NCBI GenBank assembly: GCA_050257395.1
Contig: JBLMWU010000243.1
Location: forward strand, 25,624-89,623
Length of the DNA stretch: 64,000 nt
Source: JAIRTY01 sp050257395
Lineage (GTDB): Bacteria > Actinomycetota > Actinomycetes > Streptosporangiales > Streptosporangiaceae
Reading direction: 5' to 3'
A program made the position numbers and the translations under genes. This document shows, in pieces, positions 58,639 through 64,000 of the stretch (position 1 is its first letter; every line of letters begins with the position of its first letter). The notes beneath the pieces were generated by a model. It did not search any database, was not told where the DNA came from, and saw nothing but the letters and a program-made list of their open reading frames with translations.

Positions 58639-60027
58639 CTACCGCAGGTAAGCGAGGCACTGGCCGTGCCTCTCCCGGTACTCGGCGATCAGCTCGCGGG
58701 CCGCGGTGATGCCCGGCACCAGCGGGTGCAGGGCCATCGCCACACCCGCCAGGCCGGCGTCCCCGGTCAGGGCCGCCTCGACGATGCCGCGCTCATACTC
58801 TTTCACTTGCCCGACCAGGGCCCGCGCGGATCGCGGCAGCTCCGGCGCGGCGAGCGGGGTCAGCCCGCTCGTGCTCACCCGGGCCGGCGTCTCCACCACG
58901 TCGCCGGCGTCCAGGCCCAGGGTCTGCCCGCCCGGCGCGTTGACGATCACGTCCCGCTCCCCCTGGCCTGCCAGCCCGTCGATGACCCGCAGCGCCAGGC
59001 CCTCGTAGCCGCCGATCCGCGCGTCGGCGAGCGCCACGCCGCCGGCTGCCGCCCGCCGGGCCCGCGCCTCGTCCTGGCCGCTGGCGCCCTGCATGTCGGT
59101 GCGCATGTAGGTGTCCCGCCGCACGCCCAGGAGCAGGTCGTAGGCCTGCCACGCGGCGTCCACCCCGCCGTCGGCGAACACGGCCCGCAGCCGCCCCAGC
59201 AGCTCCTCATTCAGGCGCAGCACGTCCTGGCCGCGGCTGGACCCGGCGCGTGCGACCCCGTCGAGATACCGGCGCGGGTCGTAGAAGTAGTACACGTACT
59301 CGGTGGGGATCGCCCCCACCCGCCGGACCAGCCCCGGGTCGAACCCGGCGAACTCCCGGTCGTAGCGCTGCAGCTCCTCGAACCGGTCCAGCACCTCGCC
59401 GATCCGCTCCCGCTCGCCGTCGCGCAGCGAGCATATCCACCCGAGGTGGTTGAGCCCGGCGTAGGAGCCGCTCAGCTCCACCGACTCCATGCCGAGGAAC
59501 TCCGCGAGCCGCTCGACCGCCGAGCCGGGAGTGTCGCAGACCCCGACGACCGGTACTTTTCCGTGAACGGCTATCGCCTGGGTGATCAGGCCGGCCGGGT
59601 TGGTGAAGTTGATGAGGACCGCCTGGGGCGAGCAGCGGCTGAGCAGGTCGCAGTAGGACAGCACGACCGGGATGGTGCGCAGCGCCATGGCGCCGCCGCC
59701 CGGGCCGGTGGTTTCCTGCCCGACGATGCCGCGGCTCAGCGCGACCTCCTCGTCGATGACCCGCCCCCGGTCACCGCCCACCCGGATGGCGGAGAACACG
59801 TAGTCCGCGCCGGTGAAGGCAGCCTCCGGGTCGGCGGTGACGGTGACCACGCCGGGGTGCCCCATCGCCCCGGCGATCCCGGCCGCCAGCCGGCAGATGG
59901 TGTCCCGGCGGGCCTGGTCGGGCTCGAACAGGCAGATCTCGCGGAACGTGCCGGGCCGCCCGGCGAGCACGGCCCGCACGAACGCGGGCATCCGGACCCC
60001 GCCGCCTCCCAGAATCGCCAGCTTCAT
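58639..60027 (-). CDS. Glycoside hydrolase family 4 (NAD- and metal-dependent glycosidase)
   Basis: A 462-residue GH4 enzyme that cleaves glycosides by a redox-elimination mechanism using NAD and Mn2+ in the cytoplasm. The NAD loop is MKLAILGGGGVRMPAF. The metal-binding Cys lies in VGVCDTPG and the partner His in GLNHLGW; INFTNPAGLITQA and QETTGPGGGAMALRTIP are family motifs. The CDTP tetrad around the Cys is closest to the CDMP class (6-phospho-alpha-glucosidases) rather than CN(V/I)P 6-phospho-beta-glucosidases. ATG 60027 overlaps the PfkB stop (ATGA), so kinase and glycosidase are coupled. Confidence 0.9.
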   Translation of the reverse strand: MKLAILGGGGVRMPAFVRAVLAGRPGTFREICLFEPDQARRDTICRLAAGIAGAMGHPGVVTVTADPEAAFTGADYVFSAIRVGGDRGRVIDEEVALSRGIVGQETTGPGGGAMALRTIPVVLSYCDLLSRCSPQAVLINFTNPAGLITQAIAVHGKVPVVGVCDTPGSAVERLAEFLGMESVELSGSYAGLNHLGWICSLRDGERERIGEVLDRFEELQRYDREFAGFDPGLVRRVGAIPTEYVYYFYDPRRYLDGVARAGSSRGQDVLRLNEELLGRLRAVFADGGVDAAWQAYDLLLGVRRDTYMRTDMQGASGQDEARARRAAAGGVALADARIGGYEGLALRVIDGLAGQGERDVIVNAPGGQTLGLDAGDVVETPARVSTSGLTPLAAPELPRSARALVGQVKEYERGIVEAALTGDAGLAGVAMALHPLVPGITAARELIAEYRERHGQCLAYLR

Positions 60028-61082
60028 TGGCCGTGCTCCTTGCCGGTGTCCGCCGCGGCCGGCTCCGCAGCCGCGGCCTGCGCTGCTGCTGCCTGCGCTG
60101 CTGCCTGATCGGTGGCCGCCGCTGAGGCCGCGTGCTGGGCGGCCGCCCGGGCCACCGTCTCTACGAACTGGGAGCCGAGCGAGCGGTCGGCGGTGCTGAT
60201 GCCGGGGACGTCGACCTCGCCCACGCCGCCCAGCCGGGCCACCGCGTCCGAGCCGGCCGCGTTGGCGGACACCACCGCCTCGGCCAGCGGGGCGCCGCGC
60301 ACCAGCGCGGCGATCATCGCCCCAGCGAACGCGTCGCCAGCGCCGGTCCGGTCCCGGACGATGACCTGCCGCAGCCCCGCCGTCACCTCGGTGACGCCGT
60401 CCGGCCCCGCGACCAGCGCGCCCGCCGGGCCGCGCTTGACCACCAGCGGGGTGCCCCAGGCCGTCGCGGCCGCCACCGCCGCCCCGGTGGTGGCGGTGCC
60501 GGTCAGGGCGCGCAGCTCGTCCTCGTTCGGCACGAAGACGTCGGCCAGCCGGATGCAGTCGATGATGGCGTCCCGGCGGTGCCGCTCGTCGCCCAGCGAG
60601 ATGTCCAGCACCACCCGCGACCCGAGGGCGCGCGCGTCCTGCAGGAAGCCGGCCACCCCAGGCCCGCCGTGCAGGTAGCACCAGCGGGGCCGCTCCCGGC
60701 GCAGCACCGATCGCCACCGCTCCAGTTCCGGCTGCTCACCCGCGGGCCGGGGCGGCACGTGGGTGACGAACGCGCGGTCCTCGTCGAAGTTCAGCACCAC
60801 GGTGATGCCGGCGGCGCGGCGGCGCACCCGCAGAGACGTGGACAGGTCCACGCCGGCCCGGGCGCAGTGCTCGATCACCACCCGGGACCCGAGGTCGTCG
60901 CCCAGGACGGTGCACAGGCCCGCGCTGGCGCCCGCGCAGGCGGCGGCGCTGGCGCTGTTGACGGCGCCGCCGCAGGAGATCGCGAACTCGTCGGTGAAGA
61001 TCTCCTCGCCGCGCAGCGGCAGCGCGGGCACGTGCCCGAACACAAGCTCGAGGAAAACCGAGCCGAACGAGATCATGTCCAC
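60024..61082 (-). CDS. PfkB-family carbohydrate kinase
   Basis: 352 residues with a ribokinase fold. The N-terminal GG motif is CGGAVNSASAAACAGA, and the C-terminal catalytic motif DRTGAGDAFAGAMIAAL contains the base Asp. An Ala/Gln-rich tail of about 45 residues at the C-terminus is unusual for the family. GTG 61082 has GGAGG eight bases upstream, and ATG 61076 is also in frame. First gene of the minus operon (PfkB, GH4, ROK repressor), divergent from the ROK kinase across a palindromic operator. The sugar is unknown. Confidence 0.88.
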   Translation of the reverse strand: MDMISFGSVFLELVFGHVPALPLRGEEIFTDEFAISCGGAVNSASAAACAGASAGLCTVLGDDLGSRVVIEHCARAGVDLSTSLRVRRRAAGITVVLNFDEDRAFVTHVPPRPAGEQPELERWRSVLRRERPRWCYLHGGPGVAGFLQDARALGSRVVLDISLGDERHRRDAIIDCIRLADVFVPNEDELRALTGTATTGAAVAAATAWGTPLVVKRGPAGALVAGPDGVTEVTAGLRQVIVRDRTGAGDAFAGAMIAALVRGAPLAEAVVSANAAGSDAVARLGGVGEVDVPGISTADRSLGSQFVETVARAAAQHAASAAATDQAAAQAAAAQAAAAEPAAADTGKEHGQ

Positions 61083-61170
61083 CCGAGCGATCCTCCACCA
61101 CGCCACCGACGATCAGGGCCGGCCTCCGGCTTCCGGTAACAGTTCGGCCACGAGGTTACCTTTGACCCTA

Positions 61171-61195
61171 TTAGTTAGGAGAGTGTCCTAACTAA
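61171..61195. promoter_or_regulatory. ROK-repressor operator between divergent glycoside operons
   Basis: TTAGTTAGGA-GAGTG-TCCTAACTAA, a perfect 10-base inverted repeat with a 5-base spacer. It matches the general form of actinobacterial ROK sites (TTAGTTAGGAA..TTCCTAACTAA). It lies 89 bases before the PfkB start and 66 before the ROK kinase start and can control both. TTGACC at 61162-61167 may be the minus-35 element of the plus-strand promoter. Confidence 0.75.
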
Positions 61196-61260
61196 CTTAT
61201 GCGCAAGCGCTTCAGGCCGCAGCCGCCAGGGCGGCAGGCCCCTACCGTCAGGCGGTCCTT

Positions 61261-62265
61261 GTGGGAAGTCCCCCGGTCGTGCTCGCCATCGACTTCGGCG
61301 GCACCAAGACCGCCATTGCCGTGTGTGACCTGGCCGGGAACCCGCTGGCTTCGGTCACGGCGGGTGACGGGCAGGGCGCGGCCGTGGCAGGGCCGGGCAG
61401 GCCCCGCGCACCCGAGGTCTTCCGGGCGGGTGTCCGGGCCGCCCGCGAGCTGCTGGCCGCCACGGCGCCCGGCCGTGAGCTCGCCGCCGTCGGCGCGTCC
61501 ACGTTCGGCATCCCGTTCGAGGACCGGGTCGAGCTGGCGCCCGCCATCGACGGCTGGGAAGACCTCGCCTTCGGCCGGGAACTGCGGGCCGCGTTCGCCG
61601 GCGTGCCGGTCCGGATGGCGACCGACGCCAAGGCGGCGGCCTCCGCGGAGACGCGCTGGGGCGCGCTGCGCGGCTGTGACCCGGGCGTGTACCTGAACCT
61701 GGGCACCGGCCTGTCCGCCGCGCTGGTGATCGGCGGCCAGGTGGTCAGCGGGCGGGACGGCGGGGCCGGGGAGATCGGCTACAACCTGCGCGCCATCGCC
61801 GACGTCGGCCTGGCCCTCGGCGAGCGGGTGCCGCTGGAGGACGTGGCCAGCGGGCAGGGCCTGGCCCGGCAGGCGCGGGCGCTGGCCGGCCGGGCCGCCG
61901 CCGGGCCGCTGACCGCCGCCGGGGTCTTCCGGGCCGCGCCGCACGACCCGGCGCTGACCGGCCTGCTCGACGCCACCATCACCGAGCTCGCCTACCACCT
62001 GGTCAACCTGGCCATCTGCCTGAACCCGGTGCGGATCGCCGCAGGTGGCGGGCTGGTCCGCTCCTGGGACCGGCTCGGCCCGCCGCTGACCGCGGCCCTG
62101 GCCGCGGGTACCCCGTTCCCGCCGGAACTGGTGACGGCCCGCTTCCCTTACGACGCCCCGCTGCGGGGGGCGGCCGCGCTGGCCGCCGACGCCGCGGCGG
62201 CCCTCCCCAACCGGCTGGGCAACCCAGCCCAGCCGGACACTCTCACCGAAGGGCTACCGCAATGA
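61261..62265 (+). CDS. ROK-family sugar kinase (glucokinase/N-acylhexosamine kinase-like)
   Basis: 334 residues without a DNA-binding domain. The phosphate motif is AIDFGGTKTAIAVCD, ATDAKAAASAETRWGAL contains the catalytic Asp, and LNLGTGLSAALVIGGQVV and GGGLVRSW complete the ATP site. The ROK zinc motif (HxxxxxxxxxCxCGxxGC) is absent: after GGAGEIGYN the sequence continues LRAIADVGLALGERVPLEDVASGQGLARQA. GTG 61261 has AGGCGG six bases upstream. The stop overlaps the next start (ATGA), so it is coupled to the binding-protein gene. It would phosphorylate the released or imported sugar. Confidence 0.85.
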   Translation: MGSPPVVLAIDFGGTKTAIAVCDLAGNPLASVTAGDGQGAAVAGPGRPRAPEVFRAGVRAARELLAATAPGRELAAVGASTFGIPFEDRVELAPAIDGWEDLAFGRELRAAFAGVPVRMATDAKAAASAETRWGALRGCDPGVYLNLGTGLSAALVIGGQVVSGRDGGAGEIGYNLRAIADVGLALGERVPLEDVASGQGLARQARALAGRAAAGPLTAAGVFRAAPHDPALTGLLDATITELAYHLVNLAICLNPVRIAAGGGLVRSWDRLGPPLTAALAAGTPFPPELVTARFPYDAPLRGAAALAADAAAALPNRLGNPAQPDTLTEGLPQ

Positions 62266-63923
62266 GACGCAAATTCAGAATCGGCGTCATCATCGCCTCC
62301 TGCCTGCTCGCGGCCGCCTGCGGAGCCGGGTCATCCGGCGGCGGCGGGGGCGGAACCGCCGGTGGTGTGCTCACCATCGACAACGAAAGCGGCAGTTTGT
62401 GGACCTGCAACTTCAACCCGTTCAACCTGTCGGACATCGGCTACTCGTTCGGCCCGGTGTATGAGCCGCTGATGTTCGTGAACACGCTGCAGAGCGCCAA
62501 GACCACCCCCTGGCTGGCCACCAGCTACGCTTGGAGCAACGGCAACAAGACGCTGACCTTCACCGTCCGCAACGGGGTGAAGTGGAGCGACGGCAAGCCG
62601 ATGAGCGCCGCCGACGTGCTGTTCACGTTCAACCTGCTCAAGAAGTACAAGGCGCTGGACGTGAACTCGGTCTGGTCGGTGCTGTCCGGCGTCAGCCAGC
62701 AGGGCAACCAGGTGGTGTTCACCTTCAAGGCGCCCGCGGTGACGTACTTCTACTACATCGCCGACCAGGTCGCGATCGTGCCGCAGCATATCTGGGGCTC
62801 CGTCGCCGACCCGGTGAAGTACCCGGACACCAACCCGGTCGGCACCGGCGCCTACGTGGTGAAGCCGTGCACGCCGCAGAACATCACCTACAAGGCCAAC
62901 CCGCACTACTACCAGCCGGGCAAGCCGAAGGTGAGCACCGTCAACTACCCGGCATTCACCAGCAACGACACCGCCAACACCTACCTGGCCAACGGGCAGG
63001 CGCAGTGGGGCAGCCAGTTCATCCCGAGCATCCAGAAGTTCTACCTGGACAAGAGCCCGAACTACCACTACTGGTTCCCGCCGGTGGCGAACGTCTCGAT
63101 GTTCATCAACCTCAAGAACCCGATCCTGGCCAACCCGGCGGTCCGGCAGGCCATGGCGTACGCGATCAACCGGCAGCGCGCGTCGACGATCGGCGAGTAC
63201 GGCTACGAGCCGCCGTCGAACCAGGCCGGCATCGTCACGCCGACCTTCTCCAGCTGGCTGGACAAGGGGCAGGCGGCCGCGTTCGGCAACAACTACGCCT
63301 ACAACCCCAGCAAGGCGATCTCGATCCTGACCGCGGCCGGGTTCAAGAAGGGCCCGGACGGCATCATGGCCAAGGGCGGCCAGAAGCTGTCGTTCACCCT
63401 CACCAACAACGGCGGCTTCTCCGACTGGGTGGCGGCGGTCAACGTCATCGTCGGTGACCTCAAGGCGGTCGGCATCCAGGTCACCCCGAAGAACCTGGCC
63501 GCGCCCGCCTGGCAGGCCGCGCTGTACAACGGCACGTTCCAGCTCGGCTACTACGCCGAGACCGGCGGCCCCACCCCGTACTACGAGCTGCGGCAGTGGC
63601 TGTACTCGGGGAACACCGCGCCGATCGGCCAGCCCGCGGGCTCGAACTTCTCGCGCTACAGCAACCCGGCGACCGACGCGCTGATCAACTCCTACCCCAC
63701 CACCACCGACCCGGCGCAGCAGCAGGCGATCGTCAGCAAGCTGCAGAAGGTCATGCTCCAGGAGGTGCCGGTGATCCCGGTCACCGAGCAGGTCGACTGG
63801 TTCCAGTACGACACCGGCAGCTTCACCGGCTGGGTCACCCAGGCCAACCCGTACGCCCAGCCAGCCGCCTACAACTACCCCGACTGGGGCCAGCAGATGA
63901 TGAACCTGGCACCCAAGAAGTAA
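62262..63923 (+). CDS. Family 5 ABC solute-binding lipoprotein (oligopeptide/oligosaccharide type)
   Basis: A 553-residue SBP_bac_5 protein. It has a lipoprotein signal with lipobox LAAAC (Cys20) and a Gly-rich linker. Family motifs are VYEPLMFVN, LTFTVRNGVKWSDGKPMSAADVLFTFNLL, VGTGAYVVKP and AVRQAMAYAINRQ. Family members bind peptides, nickel or oligosaccharides such as cellobiose. The kinase, GH4 and ROK neighbours favour an oligosaccharide or glycoside. ATG 62262 overlaps the ROK kinase stop. Permease and ATPase genes are expected to the right; the remaining 77 bases of the window hold no gene. Confidence 0.9.
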   Translation: MRRKFRIGVIIASCLLAAACGAGSSGGGGGGTAGGVLTIDNESGSLWTCNFNPFNLSDIGYSFGPVYEPLMFVNTLQSAKTTPWLATSYAWSNGNKTLTFTVRNGVKWSDGKPMSAADVLFTFNLLKKYKALDVNSVWSVLSGVSQQGNQVVFTFKAPAVTYFYYIADQVAIVPQHIWGSVADPVKYPDTNPVGTGAYVVKPCTPQNITYKANPHYYQPGKPKVSTVNYPAFTSNDTANTYLANGQAQWGSQFIPSIQKFYLDKSPNYHYWFPPVANVSMFINLKNPILANPAVRQAMAYAINRQRASTIGEYGYEPPSNQAGIVTPTFSSWLDKGQAAAFGNNYAYNPSKAISILTAAGFKKGPDGIMAKGGQKLSFTLTNNGGFSDWVAAVNVIVGDLKAVGIQVTPKNLAAPAWQAALYNGTFQLGYYAETGGPTPYYELRQWLYSGNTAPIGQPAGSNFSRYSNPATDALINSYPTTTDPAQQQAIVSKLQKVMLQEVPVIPVTEQVDWFQYDTGSFTGWVTQANPYAQPAAYNYPDWGQQMMNLAPKK

Positions 63924-64000
63924 GTAACCATCGCGGCCTGGTGCGCCCGGGGAAGCAACTCGCCCACCACGACCCTATAGTAAATTACATCTTCGCAGAC

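Overview
The window is 64 kb of very GC-rich chromosomal DNA from an actinobacterium. The evidence is codon use strongly biased to G/C at third positions, many GTG starts, a SepH septation gene, a divergent ramB-aceA (isocitrate lyase) pair, two MMPL exporters, a PASTA-less Ser/Thr kinase, GAF-ANTAR and STAS regulators and ROK regulation. I cannot name the genus; the content would fit a soil member of Streptosporangiales or a relative. There are no rRNA or tRNA genes, IS elements, phage genes or CRISPR arrays that I can see.

Layout. 0-6.2 kb: an aromatic-acid locus with a branched-chain-type ABC importer (binding protein plus two ATPases, running off the left edge), an AraC regulator, a divergent 4-hydroxybenzoate 3-hydroxylase (pobA), a VanA-like Rieske oxygenase and a tiny two-CxxC metal-ribbon protein overlapping it. 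6.2-12.4 kb: envelope and stress signalling, with a histidine kinase/response regulator pair, a divergent DUF5666 protein, and an MMPL exporter with its TetR regulator; a shared palindromic motif precedes both of the latter. 12.6-17 kb: acyl-CoA dehydrogenase, RamB and isocitrate lyase (fatty acid/acetate use). 17-26.3 kb: envelope and division genes (membrane protein, two-domain glycosyltransferase, leaderless MMPL gene, sepH, PEBP-like lipoprotein, and a large membrane-anchored low-complexity protein). 26.3-31.5 kb: regulatory genes (Ser/Thr kinase with His-rich tail, STAS protein, two GAF-ANTAR proteins) and an ABC-F ATPase. 31.7-34.2 kb: an IlvD/Edd-type sugar-acid dehydratase followed by a DapA-type aldolase. 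34.3-37.5 kb: two tandem DUF6458 membrane proteins and a processive family 2 glycosyltransferase.

37.6-54.8 kb is the most unusual part: a catabolic locus for an unidentified substrate. It holds a complete second branched-chain-type ABC importer (livHMGFK order) led by a recognisable promoter and a 24-codon coupled leader ORF. Continuing with overlapping stops and starts come an SDR dehydrogenase, an Old-Yellow-Enzyme/TMADH-type flavoprotein with an altered Fe-S motif, and a hydantoinase-like amidohydrolase; after a terminator comes a 3-hydroxyisobutyrate-dehydrogenase-like gene. On the other strand are a Gfo/Idh oxidoreductase, a minimal PEP-synthase-like dikinase lacking the PEP barrel, an M24 'peptidase' with replaced metal ligands translationally coupled to it, and a D-2-hydroxyacid dehydrogenase. 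A divergent XRE-cupin regulator with two nearby palindromes lies at the right end.

54.8-57.4 kb: an aminoglycoside-phosphotransferase-like kinase, a cluster of gene remnants (DUF664, GntR and a small protein) and an enoyl-CoA hydratase. 57.4-64 kb: a glycoside locus in which a ROK repressor, a family 4 glycosidase and a PfkB kinase form one operon. They are divergent, across a perfect ROK-type operator, from a ROK sugar kinase and a family 5 solute-binding lipoprotein whose permeases presumably lie beyond the right edge.
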